A stretch of DNA of 64,000 bases from Methylocapsa aurea (GCF_000746085.1 NZ_JQKO01000001.1:124001-188000), one strand, 5' to 3'; shown: positions 36,451 through 45,226, numbered from the stretch's first letter. Program-made: numbers and translations. Notes: generated from the letters alone by a model not told the origin.

Positions 36451-36477
36451 AACGTATTGCCCCCTGCCGCCAACTAG

Positions 36478-36494
36478 ATTAGAATCATTCTAAT
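36478..36494. promoter_or_regulatory. ICE-like (Irr-type) iron-control palindrome
   Basis: ATTAGAATCATTCTAAT is a perfect 8-1-8 inverted repeat centred at 36486, only 28 bases from the receptor start. It matches the rhizobial iron control element (TTTAGAA...TTCTAAA type) except at the outermost bases, and is unlike a classical Fur box. Confidence 0.75.
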
Positions 36495-36561
36495 TCGTTG
36501 AATTCAACCAGTTACTATCATGACTCAAGGAGAGCAAGCAAGTGAGCTTTGCAATTCTTTA

Positions 36562-36578
36562 ATTAGAATAGTTATAAA
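36562..36578. promoter_or_regulatory. Second, half-conserved ICE-like site
   Basis: ATTAGAATAGTTATAAA shares the whole left arm with the site 84 bases away but has a degenerate right arm. It lies 31 bases from the PepSY gene start, so it could control that side of the divergent promoter. Confidence 0.4.
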
Positions 36579-36608
36579 CTAAGTTTACCTTGATTTATAT
36601 TTCAAACC

Positions 36609-37823
36609 ATGTCTAGAAGGCGCTCATCTTCGCTTCTCTCTCGCCTTGTGGTCATGGAATTGATTTCTTCCGGCTGGGTCCGCCGCATGTTTCGCCAAGT
36701 CCATCTTTGGATCGGACTGGGTCTTAGCCTCCTCATCGCCGCCATCGCTTTGTCGGGGGCCTTGCTGGTTTTCGGCCCCGAGGTGGATAGGCTGATCGAT
36801 CCCTCGCGTTACGCAGTCACGGGGGCGGCGGCCGAGCAGGCGGCTGGCGTCTATCTCGGCAATGCGGCCAAGGCTGCTCCCGGAGCGCAGGCGGCCGTGC
36901 TGCGCTGGCCCGAGGCGGAGGGCGCGCCGGTCACGGTGCTCTTGCGCGGCGGGGCGGAAACGCCGGCGGCCCCAAGGGATCGTTTGCGCATTGCCTATCT
37001 CGATCCGCCGACCGGTCGGGTTTTGGGCCTCGTCGATGCCCGCGCCACTTTAGTCGGCATCGCGCATGCGCTGCACGCCAATCTGCTGGTCCCCCAATTC
37101 TCGGGCCGCCAGATTGTTGGGTGGGTGGGCGTCGGCCTCTTGATGATGACCTTGACCGGCCTCTGGCTCTGGTGGCCGCGCAACTCCGGATTTCTCCAGG
37201 CGTTGGCATGGCGGCGCGGCGCGACGGCAAGCGTTAACTTGCACAACACGCTGGGAGTCTGGATCGCGTTGCCCTTGGCGGCGATGGCCTTGACCGGCAT
37301 GTCTTTATGCTTTCCGGAGCAGGCGCGCGGGTTGATCGGCCTTTTCGCCGATCTTGCGCCGCAGGGGCAGCGCCCAGGGGCAGGCCAAGGCCCCGGCGCG
37401 GCTCTGATGCTTCGGCCGGCGCAAGATCCGCAGCGGGTCGTCGAGATTGCTTTGCAAAGCGGCCAAGGCCTGCGCCCGGCGGCGCTGTCGGCGCCGACTG
37501 ACAAGGCCAAGGTCTGGCGGGTTCAACTTTTGACCCAGGAAGGCGAACGCCGCAGCGTGCTGGTCGACGATCAGACGTTGGCGGCGACGCATCCGCCCAC
37601 AGCCGCGGGCGACGCCTTTGCCGCTTGGTTGCGCCGCGTTCACGAAGCGACCCATCACGGGCCGCTCTGGCAAGCGATCGGCTTTCTTAGCGGGGCATTG
37701 CCGGCGGTCCTGCTTGTGACCGGGGTCCTGATGTGGCTGCGGCGCCGGTCGCGGCGCGCCGGAAAGTCCGCCGTCAGCGATGAAAAAATCGCCGCGCCGC
37801 TGGGAGTCTGTCGTGATTTATGA
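36609..37823 (+). CDS. PepSY-associated membrane protein (iron-uptake linked)
   Basis: A 404-residue inner-membrane protein with four main helices (about residues 35-57, 175-192, 215-235 and 363-383) and PepSY-type periplasmic regions. The family signatures are FRQVHLWIGLGLSLLIAAIALSGALLVF, LVGIAHALHANLL, VNLHNTLGVWIALPLAAMALTG and the late VLLVTGVLMWLRRR. Such proteins lie beside TonB-dependent siderophore receptors and are thought to reduce or handle the imported ferric complex. It is divergent from the receptor and followed 21 bases later by the piuC-like gene. Confidence 0.88.
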   Translation: MSRRRSSSLLSRLVVMELISSGWVRRMFRQVHLWIGLGLSLLIAAIALSGALLVFGPEVDRLIDPSRYAVTGAAAEQAAGVYLGNAAKAAPGAQAAVLRWPEAEGAPVTVLLRGGAETPAAPRDRLRIAYLDPPTGRVLGLVDARATLVGIAHALHANLLVPQFSGRQIVGWVGVGLLMMTLTGLWLWWPRNSGFLQALAWRRGATASVNLHNTLGVWIALPLAAMALTGMSLCFPEQARGLIGLFADLAPQGQRPGAGQGPGAALMLRPAQDPQRVVEIALQSGQGLRPAALSAPTDKAKVWRVQLLTQEGERRSVLVDDQTLAATHPPTAAGDAFAAWLRRVHEATHHGPLWQAIGFLSGALPAVLLVTGVLMWLRRRSRRAGKSAVSDEKIAAPLGVCRDL

Positions 37824-37844
37824 TCGTCGTCCGTTAGAGCTCAT

Positions 37845-38525
37845 ATGATCGTTCATATCCCCAATGTCCTCGACCAGGACCAGCTCGCGCTATGCCGCGA
37901 GGCGATGGAGCGCGCTAAGTGGGTCGATGGGCGGGTCACCGCCGGGCACCAATCGGCGCAGGTCAAGAACAACCTGCAATTGCCCGAAGGCGGCGCCGAG
38001 CACCGTGAACTCGGCGAGATCGTGATCCGCGCGCTGCAGCGCTGCCCATTGTTTATTTCGGCGGTTCTGCCGCACACGATTTTTCCGCCTTTGTTCAATT
38101 GCTACAAAGTCGGAATGGGATTTGGAGCGCATGTCGACAATGCGGTTCGGCAAACCGCCGATGGCGCGATCCGCATTCGCACAGATGTGTCGGCGACCCT
38201 GTTCATCAGCGGCCCCGACGATTTCGACGGCGGTGAATTGACCATCGAGGACACTTACGGCAGTCATGAAGTCAAGCTGCCGGCGGGCGATCTCGTCGTC
38301 TACCCATCCGACAGCCTGCACCATGTCACGCCGGTGACGCGGGGCGCGCGGCTGGCGTCCTTCTTCTGGATTCAGAGTCTGGTTCGGGATAAGACAAGGC
38401 GCGGACTTTTATTTGAGCTCGACGCCGCGATCATGCAATTGACGCGCGATGCGCCGGGGCATCCCGCGTTGGCGTCGCTGACTTCGACCTATCATAATCT
38501 GCTGAGACAATGGGTGGAGACATGA
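37845..38525 (+). CDS. piuC: PKHD-type Fe(II)/2-oxoglutarate hydroxylase (PiuC/YbiX family)
   Basis: A 226-residue dioxygenase. The iron triad is H96 and D98 (GAHVDNAV) with H159 in [15 protein letters not shown]; the arginine there should bind 2-oxoglutarate. [15 protein letters not shown] is also characteristic. PiuC-type enzymes accompany TonB-dependent receptors in iron-limited cells; the hydroxylated substrate is unknown. It probably forms an operon with the PepSY gene and falls under the same iron control. Confidence 0.93.
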   Translation: MIVHIPNVLDQDQLALCREAMERAKWVDGRVTAGHQSAQVKNNLQLPEGGAEHRELGEIVIRALQRCPLFISAVLPHTIFPPLFNCYKVGMGFGAHVDNAVRQTADGAIRIRTDVSATLFISGPDDFDGGELTIEDTYGSHEVKLPAGDLVVYPSDSLHHVTPVTRGARLASFFWIQSLVRDKTRRGLLFELDAAIMQLTRDAPGHPALASLTSTYHNLLRQWVET

Positions 38526-38685
38526 CGGCGGTTGAATCCCGCCATCTGACGGACGCAGGATTGATCCCGAGTTCGACATATGTCTTGATGAAAATATCTC
38601 CGATAAGCGGCGGCGGCCGACAGGACTCTGTCGCATTTTCACATGCGTCAGGGCTCCGTCATGATGCTAAGAGAGGATAGTTAAA

Positions 38686-39717
38686 ATGAGCTGGGCGGAC
38701 CTTGATCTGGCAGGCGGGCGGCGTCGAATGAACCGTCTTGTCGGAAAAACTCTTGCCGCTTTATGCGTGAGCGCGCTTCTCTGCGCCGCCCCGTCGCAGG
38801 CCCAGACGCCAGTTCAAACGAACGACGAGGCGCCCCAGGCTCAGCCTGCTCCAGCTTCGCCGTCCACGGCATCGCCCTTGGCCATCACGCCTGCTCCGGC
38901 TTTATCAGCGCCTGCCGCGGAGTCCGCGGCGCCAGCTGCGCCGACCGAAGCGAAGGCGGAAGAGCCCAAGCCCACGCCGCGGGCTGAGGCCGCTTCTCCT
39001 TCGACTTTGCCGCAGGATCTGACGCCAAAGGGAATGTTCCTCAACGCCGTCATGACCGTGAAGGTCGTCATGGTCGGGCTTGCTTTCGCATCGCTTGCGA
39101 CCTGGACAGTCTGGCTCGCCAAGACGATCGAACTTTGGAGCGCCAGGCGCACGGCGCGGCGCGGCCTCGAAATTTTAGAGCGCGCGACCAGCCTGCGCGC
39201 GGCGGAAAAGGAATTCGCGCAGGCGCGCTCTCCCGTCGCTCTTTTCGTGTCGGCGGCGGTCGATGAGACCGAACGCTCCGCCGGGCTTCCGCCCGAAGGC
39301 GTCAAGGAGCGCGCCGCCGCTTTGCTTTCGCGGATCGAGGCGCAAGCCGGGCGGACCATGACGCGAGGCACCGGCGTGCTGGCGACGATCGGCTCGACCG
39401 CGCCCTTCGTCGGCCTGTTCGGGACGGTCTGGGGCATCATGGACAGTTTTATCGGGATTTCGCAGAGCCATACGACCAATCTTGCGATCGTTGCGCCAGG
39501 CATCGCCGAAGCCTTGCTGGCCACCGCCATGGGGCTTATCGCGGCGATTCCAGCTGTCGTGATCTACAATGTCTTCGCCCGCTCGATCGCCGGCTATCGC
39601 GCGCTGCTCGGCGACGGCGCCGCTGAAGTTCTTCGCATGCTCTCCCGCGACGTCGACCGCGCGGCCGTCCTTGCCGACGGGCCGCATGTGGTCCCGATGC
39701 GCCAGTCAGCGGAGTGA
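38686..39717 (+). CDS. exbB: TonB-system proton channel protein ExbB
   Basis: A 343-residue ExbB of the long alphaproteobacterial type. It has an N-terminal signal peptide (ALCVSALLCAAPSQAQ), a Pro/Ala-rich periplasmic segment to about residue 110, then three transmembrane helices. The conserved channel helices contain GTGVLATIGSTAPFVGLFGTVWGIM and GIAEALLATAMGLIAAIPAVVIYN. The ATG at 38686 has AGGA upstream; an ATG at 38728 would give a more typical signal-peptide length. It is the first gene of exbB-exbD-tonB. Confidence 0.94.
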   Translation: MSWADLDLAGGRRRMNRLVGKTLAALCVSALLCAAPSQAQTPVQTNDEAPQAQPAPASPSTASPLAITPAPALSAPAAESAAPAAPTEAKAEEPKPTPRAEAASPSTLPQDLTPKGMFLNAVMTVKVVMVGLAFASLATWTVWLAKTIELWSARRTARRGLEILERATSLRAAEKEFAQARSPVALFVSAAVDETERSAGLPPEGVKERAAALLSRIEAQAGRTMTRGTGVLATIGSTAPFVGLFGTVWGIMDSFIGISQSHTTNLAIVAPGIAEALLATAMGLIAAIPAVVIYNVFARSIAGYRALLGDGAAEVLRMLSRDVDRAAVLADGPHVVPMRQSAE

Positions 39718-39723
39718 ACGCGC

Positions 39724-40212
39724 ATGGCTGTTCGGCTTTCTTCCGGGGAAGATGATCTCGAGATCAACCACGAGATCAACGTGACGCCCTTCATCGACGT
39801 CATTCTCGTGCTCCTGATCATCTTCATGGTCGTCGCGCCTCTCTCCACCGTCGACGTCAATGTCGATCTTCCCTCCTCCACGGCGCAACCGGCGCAGCGG
39901 CCCGATAAGCCTTTGTTCCTCACGGTGAAGTCGGATCTTTCCCTGCTGATCGGCGAGGATCTGGTCAATCGCGCGAACTTGGCCGGCGCCCTCGATGCGG
40001 CGACGCAGGCCGACAAGGAGCAGCGGGTCTTCGTTCGCGCCGACAAGGCCGTTTCCTATGGCGATGTGATGGAGACGATGAACCTCCTGCGCAGCGCCGG
40101 CTACTTGAAGATCGGGCTGGTCGGCTTGGACTCAGGGTCGGCCGGCGAGGCCTCTCCCTCGGGACAGACCAAACCGTCCGAGGCGAAGCCGGCGTCGGAG
40201 CCCCGGCCATGA
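39724..40212 (+). CDS. exbD: TonB-system proton channel protein ExbD
   Basis: A 162-residue membrane protein. The single helix INVTPFIDVILVLLIIFMVV contains the essential proton-carrying Asp (NVTPFIDV), followed by a periplasmic domain (TVDVNVDLPSS, VRADKAVSYGDVMETMNLLRSAGYLKIGLV). The tail is Pro/Ser/Lys-rich and longer than usual. It lies six bases after exbB and overlaps tonB by four bases, so the three are one operon. Confidence 0.95.
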   Translation: MAVRLSSGEDDLEINHEINVTPFIDVILVLLIIFMVVAPLSTVDVNVDLPSSTAQPAQRPDKPLFLTVKSDLSLLIGEDLVNRANLAGALDAATQADKEQRVFVRADKAVSYGDVMETMNLLRSAGYLKIGLVGLDSGSAGEASPSGQTKPSEAKPASEPRP

Positions 40213-40976
40213 CGATGGTTTCTGGAAGCGCATTTCCATCCACCGAGGAGCCGCCGCTTTGGCGATGGATCATAGCGGCGGCCTTGGTCGTCCTCGTTCA
40301 TGCGGGCTTCGTCTATTGGCTCTTGTATCGGACCAATCCGCCCCCCGCCGGCGAGCCTCCCGCCGCGGTAATGATTGAACTATCGCCAGTGGCGATCTCG
40401 CCGGAAAGCGCGACCGAACTTCTCCCAGGTCCGCAAATGACCCAGGTGGAGCCTGAAGCTGAGGAGCCGCCGCTGACGATGGCGATCCCAGAGCTTCCTC
40501 CGGTTCCGAAGGCGGCCGCGGTTCTTGTAACGGCTCCCAAACCCAAGCCGAAGCCGCTGAAAAAAGTCGAAAAGAAGCTGGAAAAGGAAGAACTCAAGCC
40601 GCCGGCGCCGCGCACGAGCGCGCCCCTCCATACGCAGGCGGCGCGGGGGCAGTCCTCGGCGGCGCCCAGGCAAGGCGCGTCCGGGGCTCCATCGATGTCT
40701 TCCGCCTCATGGCACAGTCTGGTCGGGGCGCATTTCGCGCGGTATCCGCGTTATCCGGCATCGGCGCGCACGGACACGGGAACGCCGTCGATTTCCTTCA
40801 CGCTGGACCGAGGCGGCAGGCTCATCTCGGCCCGCCTCGCCAGGAGTTCGGGGTCCTCGGCGCTGGATCAGGAGGCGGTCGCCGCGGCACACCGCGCGAG
40901 CCCGTTTCCGGCTCCGCCGGCTGAAATGGGCGGCGGCTCCTACAGTTTCACGGTCCCGGTCCGCTTTCACCATTGA
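40209..40976 (+). CDS. tonB: Energy transducer TonB (second copy, with exbBD)
   Basis: A 255-residue TonB. The N-terminal helix WIIAAALVVLVHAGFVYWLL includes the functionally important His. A Pro-rich spacer with KPKPKPLKKVEKKLEKEE follows. The C-terminal TonB domain has YPRYPASARTDTGTPSISFTL, RLISARLARSSGSSALDQEAVAAAHRASPFPAPP and FTVPVRFH. It is translationally coupled to exbD. It probably energises the siderophore receptor and perhaps other outer-membrane importers. Confidence 0.93.
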   Translation: MTMVSGSAFPSTEEPPLWRWIIAAALVVLVHAGFVYWLLYRTNPPPAGEPPAAVMIELSPVAISPESATELLPGPQMTQVEPEAEEPPLTMAIPELPPVPKAAAVLVTAPKPKPKPLKKVEKKLEKEELKPPAPRTSAPLHTQAARGQSSAAPRQGASGAPSMSSASWHSLVGAHFARYPRYPASARTDTGTPSISFTLDRGGRLISARLARSSGSSALDQEAVAAAHRASPFPAPPAEMGGGSYSFTVPVRFHH

Positions 40977-41017
40977 AGTAACTGGTTCGCGTTCGGAAAA
41001 TGAAGGAAGCAAAGAGG

Positions 41018-41153
41018 TAGAGCGCTTGGTGATTCCGCAAGCGCTTCCCGATCAGATGGAGTCATCTGATCGAAAAATAATCGTTCAGATTCAATGAGTT
41101 GTAGCATGTTCTCATGAGATGTCGGATATATCCGATGTCTCATAAGAACATGC
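41018..41153. repeat. Composite family C repeat and 50-base imperfect palindrome
   Basis: A family C element (AGCGCTTCCCGATCAGATGG ... ATTCAATGAGTTG) runs directly into a 50-base imperfect palindrome at 41104-41153. The palindrome starts GCATGTTCTCATGAGA and ends TCTCATAAGAACATGC, with CGGATATATCCG at its centre; three mismatched pairs were counted. It lies between tonB and the lanmodulin-like gene and could be a terminator or an element insertion. Confidence 0.75.
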
Positions 41154-41253
41154 GCTCGCGAAAAATCCTATTTTTTGGAAACAGATCACGTTGCCGCGCA
41201 GTTGATTGGTTGGAGCGGCCGGGCGCGCTCGGCGCCAACAATGGAGCAGAATA

Positions 41254-41670
41254 ATGATTGATCGCCGCCTTTTGATCGCCAAGATTGGCCTTTGCGGATT
41301 TTTGGCCGCAAATTTCATTGGGTTTCCGGACAGGGCGGCCTTGGCGGCGTCTTCGATTGTCGCAGCCGTCGACAAGGATAACGACGGCACTCTCGATCTT
41401 GCCGAAGTGAAAGAGGCCGCCGGCGCTTTCTTCGAGAAGCTCAACAAGGATCCCGACGATACGCTTGACGCCAAAGAGGTAGGCGCCCGGCTTGGCAAGA
41501 GCGCATTCAAGGCCGGCGATCCCGATGATGATGGCACGCTGACGAAAGACGAGTATTTCGCCATTGTCGAAAAGCTTTTCAAAGCGGCCGACGCCAATAA
41601 GGACGGCGTGCTGACGGGGAAGGAGCTTCAGTCGAAGGCCGGACGCGCGCTGACGCGTTTGATCCACTAA
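41254..41670 (+). CDS. Lanmodulin-like EF-hand protein, periplasmic
   Basis: A 138-residue protein with a signal peptide (cleavage near ALAA-SS, residue 32) and four EF-hand loops: DKDNDGTLDLAE (40-51), NKDPDDTLDAKE (64-75), DPDDDGTLTKDE (89-100) and DANKDGVLTGKE (113-124). The loops are 12, 13 and 12 residues apart, the compact spacing of lanmodulin rather than the about 24 of calmodulin. The inter-loop helix FEKL, the segment YFAIVEKLFKAA and the C-terminus RALTRLIH also resemble lanmodulin. The hallmark Pro at loop position 2 is kept only in loop 3. GGAG precedes the ATG. Lanthanide binding is inferred; calcium binding is the alternative. Confidence 0.8.
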   Translation: MIDRRLLIAKIGLCGFLAANFIGFPDRAALAASSIVAAVDKDNDGTLDLAEVKEAAGAFFEKLNKDPDDTLDAKEVGARLGKSAFKAGDPDDDGTLTKDEYFAIVEKLFKAADANKDGVLTGKELQSKAGRALTRLIH

Positions 41671-41765
41671 ACTAGCGTCCAAGCCGCAAAGGAAATCTCA
41701 AAGCTTTTCGGTCAAAGTCGTCTTGAAGCCCCGCCTTCGACCGATAGGCGGAGATCCGAGGCGAC

Positions 41766-43637
41766 ATGACCGAAGCGCTCGCGTTTGCTGCCTTTTCGTC
41801 CATCGGCGCGGGCCTGTTTTCGCTCGGCGGCGGCGCTGTTCTGTTGAGCGTCCTGCTTCTCGCCGCGATCCTTGGGCTTCTCGTCGACCGTGTTCGGCGC
41901 CGGCGGCGCGAGGCCCTACTTTGCGACGAGCGGGAAAGCCTGCGCGATGAAGTCTGGGAATTGAAGGCGGCGGCCGCGGCGGCGGAGCGCGCCGAGGCCG
42001 CGAGCGAGGCTAAATCGCGTTTTCTCGCCAGTCTCAGCCATGAAATCCGCACCCCGCTCAATGGCATTTTGGGGATGGCCGGGCTCTTGCTCGATACGCG
42101 CGTCGACGCGGAGCAAAGAAGCTATATCGAGGCGATTAGCGGGTCGGGCGTCGCGCTGGCCTCGCTGATCGATGAAATGCTCGATTTTTCGAAGATCGAA
42201 GCGGGCAAAATCGAGATCGCCGAGGAACCATTCGATCTTGTGACGCTGGTTGAAAGTTGTGTCGAGCTCTTGGCTCCGCGAGCGCAGGGAAAAGGGCTCG
42301 AAATCGCGAGCTCGATCGCCGCCGATGTGCCGGCGCGCCTCATTGGCGATGCCGCCCGGCTGCGCCAGGTCCTGCTTAATCTCGCCGGAAATGCGGTCAA
42401 ATTCACCGATCGCGGCGGCGTCGGCCTTCGCGTCGCCAGGCAGGGCGAACACGCGCTTTGCATTGATGTGATTGATACCGGGCCCGGCGTTCCGGTTCAT
42501 CGCCGCGACGCCATTTTCGAGGAGTTCGAACAAGGCGACGGCTCGGCGACGAATCGCTACGGCGGCGCCGGGCTTGGGCTCGCTATTTCAAAGCGGCTCG
42601 TCGAACGGATGGGCGGCGCGCTGCGACTGGCGGCGGCGGGCCAGGAGGGATCGAGATTTTCAATCGTCCTTCCCCTTCGCCCGTGCGGAAGCGCGCAGAA
42701 GGCGCGGGTCGAGGCGCCCGATCTGAGCGGCCAGGGCGCGCTGATCGTGGCGGCCGCGCCCTTTGCAGCGCCCTTTTTGGCGGAGCGGCTCGCGGAGGCG
42801 GGCGCAAGCGTCCGCCATGCGGCAACCGAGGCCGCCGCCTTGGCCCTTCTCGCCGCCGTCCCATCTGGCACTTCATATGACATTTTCATTGTCGACTGCG
42901 CCCTCGGCGCGGCTGCGACGCGCCGGCTTGGCGACGCTGCCAGAACCGCCGGCATCACCCGCCGCTTGCTGCTGTTCTCACCTTTCGAGCGGCGCGCCTT
43001 CGGCGAGAGTTTTGTCGACGGCTTCGACGGCTGGTTGGTCAAACCGGTCCGAGCGCGTTCGCTCTTCGCTCGCCTTGGCGCCGCCGGGGAGGCTTGCGCG
43101 AAGGCGCCGCCGCCCCCGAGGGCGCCAGTGCGGGCCAACTCCGGCGATGAAATCCTCCTTGCGGAGGATAATGACATCAATGCTTTGCTTGCGACGCGCC
43201 ATCTTGAAAAACTTGGCGCGCGGGTGACGCGGGCATGTGATGGCCTCGCCGCCGTGGCGCTGGTGGAGCAGGCGCTTAGCGGGGCGCGCTCGGCATTTGA
43301 CGCCATAATCCTCGACATTCGGATGCCCGGCATCGATGGGCTCGAGGCGGCGCGGCGGATCCGGCGGGCGGAGCGCGCGGCCGGCAGCGCTCCCGTTCGT
43401 TTAATCGCCCTGACCGCCAATGCTTTCGACGACGATCGCTTGGCGGCCGAAGAGGCTGAAATCGACGAATTTCTGACAAAGCCGGTCGATTATCGCCGTC
43501 TTAACGGCATTTTGGAGGTTGCGTCGGCAGCCTCGCGGCAAGCCGCGTTCGGCCGGCGAATCGACAGGGCGGCCGTGTCCGCGAGCCCGATTCTTTGCGC
43601 TATGGGTCCGGCGGGGTCGAATGGGCGCGCGTTGTGA
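41766..43637 (+). CDS. Hybrid sensor histidine kinase with degenerate and intact receivers
   Basis: A 623-residue protein. One N-terminal membrane segment (about 21-41) is followed by coiled coil and HisKA ([17 protein letters not shown], His92). Next come HATPase ([33 protein letters not shown]), a first receiver-like domain (about 325-440) and a C-terminal receiver with acidic pocket LAEDN and Asp517 in IILDIRMPG. The first receiver keeps Asp377 and a lysine (WLVKPV) but lacks the acidic metal pair. There is almost no periplasmic domain, so the signal is probably cytoplasmic or membrane-borne. No partner regulator is adjacent. Confidence 0.92.
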   Translation: MTEALAFAAFSSIGAGLFSLGGGAVLLSVLLLAAILGLLVDRVRRRRREALLCDERESLRDEVWELKAAAAAAERAEAASEAKSRFLASLSHEIRTPLNGILGMAGLLLDTRVDAEQRSYIEAISGSGVALASLIDEMLDFSKIEAGKIEIAEEPFDLVTLVESCVELLAPRAQGKGLEIASSIAADVPARLIGDAARLRQVLLNLAGNAVKFTDRGGVGLRVARQGEHALCIDVIDTGPGVPVHRRDAIFEEFEQGDGSATNRYGGAGLGLAISKRLVERMGGALRLAAAGQEGSRFSIVLPLRPCGSAQKARVEAPDLSGQGALIVAAAPFAAPFLAERLAEAGASVRHAATEAAALALLAAVPSGTSYDIFIVDCALGAAATRRLGDAARTAGITRRLLLFSPFERRAFGESFVDGFDGWLVKPVRARSLFARLGAAGEACAKAPPPPRAPVRANSGDEILLAEDNDINALLATRHLEKLGARVTRACDGLAAVALVEQALSGARSAFDAIILDIRMPGIDGLEAARRIRRAERAAGSAPVRLIALTANAFDDDRLAAEEAEIDEFLTKPVDYRRLNGILEVASAASRQAAFGRRIDRAAVSASPILCAMGPAGSNGRAL

Positions 43638-43732
43638 TGGCGCGGAGACGGCGACCAAGCTAATGTCGCAGCGGAAACAATGCTGGCGTTCGCGCGTTTA
43701 GCCATCACTCTCTCCCTCCATCGGATCGCCCC

Positions 43733-44689
43733 ATGCCCACCAAGCTCGAACAGTTGAAAGCCATGACAACGGTTGTCGCCGACACCGGCGATATGGAGGC
43801 GATCCGCGCTTTCATGCCTGTCGACGCGACGACCAACCCGACGTTGATCCTGAAAGCGGCGCAGATGCCTCGTTACGCCCAACTGCTGGAGGAGGCGATT
43901 CTATGGGGCTTGAGCCATAATCATCTGACGAGCGAGATTACCGAACGGCTAACCCTGAACTTTGGATTGGAGCTGACAAAAATCGTGCCTGGCCGGGTGT
44001 CGACGGAAGTCGATGCGGATCTCTCCTTCGACATCGAGGGGACGGTCGCCAAGGCGCGCTCGATCATCGCGGAATATGAGAAGCGCGGGGTTGGCCGCGA
44101 GCGCATCCTCATCAAGATCGCAGCCACATGGGAAGGCATTCGCGCCGCCGAAATTCTGCAAAGCGAAGCAATAGACTGCAATATGACTTTGATCTTCTCG
44201 CTCACCCAGGCAGTCGCTTGCGCCGATGCCGGAGCCTATCTCATTTCTCCTTTCGTCGGGCGCATTCTCGATTGGCACATGAAAGCCGAAGGGAAGACCT
44301 ATGCAGCCGAAACGGATCCGGGCGTCGTGTCCGTCCGCCAGATCTATAGCTATTTCAAAGCCCATGATGTGAAGACAGTGATTATGGGCGCCTCGTTCCG
44401 CAACAAGGAGGAGATCGAGGCTCTGGCCGGCTGCGACCGGTTGACGATTTCGCCGCAATTGCTCGAGGAACTGGCCAAGGATGAAGGCGACTTGCCGCGC
44501 CGGCTCGATCCAAAGACGGCGGCGTCTCACCCTCCCGCAAAACTCTCGCTCGACGAGAAGACTTTTCGCTTTCTCTTGAACGAAGACGCCATGGCGACTG
44601 AAAAGCTGGCCGAGGGCATCCGGTTCTTCGCTCGCGACCTTCGCGCGTTGCGCGAGCTCGTTTCCAAGAGACTTTTGGCTGCCGCCTAA
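43733..44689 (+). CDS. tal: Transaldolase (TalB type)
   Basis: A 318-residue pentose-phosphate enzyme exchanging dihydroxyacetone units between sugar phosphates. DATTNPTLI (31-39) and the Schiff-base Lys128 in [10 protein letters not shown] are present. [20 protein letters not shown] and [11 protein letters not shown] follow. Length matches the classical TalB subfamily. In methylotrophs this enzyme can also serve formaldehyde assimilation, but nothing here shows that. A short AT-rich hairpin (TAAACACA / TGTGTTTA) overlaps the stop codon. Confidence 0.96.
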   Translation: MPTKLEQLKAMTTVVADTGDMEAIRAFMPVDATTNPTLILKAAQMPRYAQLLEEAILWGLSHNHLTSEITERLTLNFGLELTKIVPGRVSTEVDADLSFDIEGTVAKARSIIAEYEKRGVGRERILIKIAATWEGIRAAEILQSEAIDCNMTLIFSLTQAVACADAGAYLISPFVGRILDWHMKAEGKTYAAETDPGVVSVRQIYSYFKAHDVKTVIMGASFRNKEEIEALAGCDRLTISPQLLEELAKDEGDLPRRLDPKTAASHPPAKLSLDEKTFRFLLNEDAMATEKLAEGIRFFARDLRALRELVSKRLLAAA

Positions 44690-44737
44690 ACACAATCCCA
44701 ACTGTGTTTAAGGCATCGCTTCAAAGGGGGATTTTCG

Positions 44738-45124
44738 ATGTCAATTGAATTGCAACTGCTGGTCTGGTCCGTGGCGCTCGCCTTCGCGCAGATGCTGCTC
44801 GCCGTCGTTGGATCGGCGCAGCAGCTGGACCTAGAAACGCTTGTCGGCAATCGCGACTATGTGCCCGAGCCCTTGGGATGGGTCGCGCGCGCGAAGCGGG
44901 CCCAATATAATATGCTGGAGAACCTGGCGCTCTTCGCCCCTTTGATTCTCGTCGCTCAGATTGCCGGGCGGACAAATGAAACCACCGCGCTTGGGGCGGA
45001 GATCTTCTTTTTTGCCCGTTTGGTTTATATCCCGGTTTACCTGATCGGCATTCCCTACCTCCGGACCCTCATATGGGTTGTCTCGGTCATCGGGCTTGGC
45101 CTGATTTTCAGTCAGCTTGTCTAG
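44738..45124 (+). CDS. MAPEG family membrane protein
   Basis: A 128-residue protein with four hydrophobic helices. The MAPEG pattern is visible in the N-terminal helix and in the segment GWVARAKRAQYNMLENLALFAPLILVA (conserved R, N and E), followed by RLVYIPVYLIGIPYLRTLIW. The family contains eicosanoid/glutathione-type enzymes in animals; bacterial members of this short type have unknown roles. It starts 48 bases after tal. Confidence 0.85.
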   Translation: MSIELQLLVWSVALAFAQMLLAVVGSAQQLDLETLVGNRDYVPEPLGWVARAKRAQYNMLENLALFAPLILVAQIAGRTNETTALGAEIFFFARLVYIPVYLIGIPYLRTLIWVVSVIGLGLIFSQLV

Positions 45125-45226
45125 AGCGCTTTCCGTTTCGGCGGAATCAGAAAGCAGCTCTAGGTCCTTGTTTTGTCGCATTTTCTTAGCGCGAACCGGT
45201 ATCCACTCCGCTCGAAAATGCTCTAG
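45123..45226. repeat. Family B dispersed repeat, copy 4 (full length)
   Basis: Begins with a hairpin (TAGAGCGCTTTCCG...AGAAAGCAGCTCTA), then TTTTCTTAGCGCGAACCGG and ends CGCTCGAAAATGCTCTAG. It is the reverse complement in layout of the 23651 copy and starts at the MAPEG stop codon. It abuts a family C copy. Confidence 0.85.

Noticed and set aside
36478-36494. Classical Fur box between receptor and PepSY gene
   Set aside because: The palindrome lacks the GATAAT hexamer arrangement and fits the ICE/Irr form better.
44687-44710. Hairpin TAAACACA/TGTGTTTA as a terminator of tal
   Set aside because: The stem is short and AT-rich, overlaps the stop codon and has no T-run; too weak to call as a feature.
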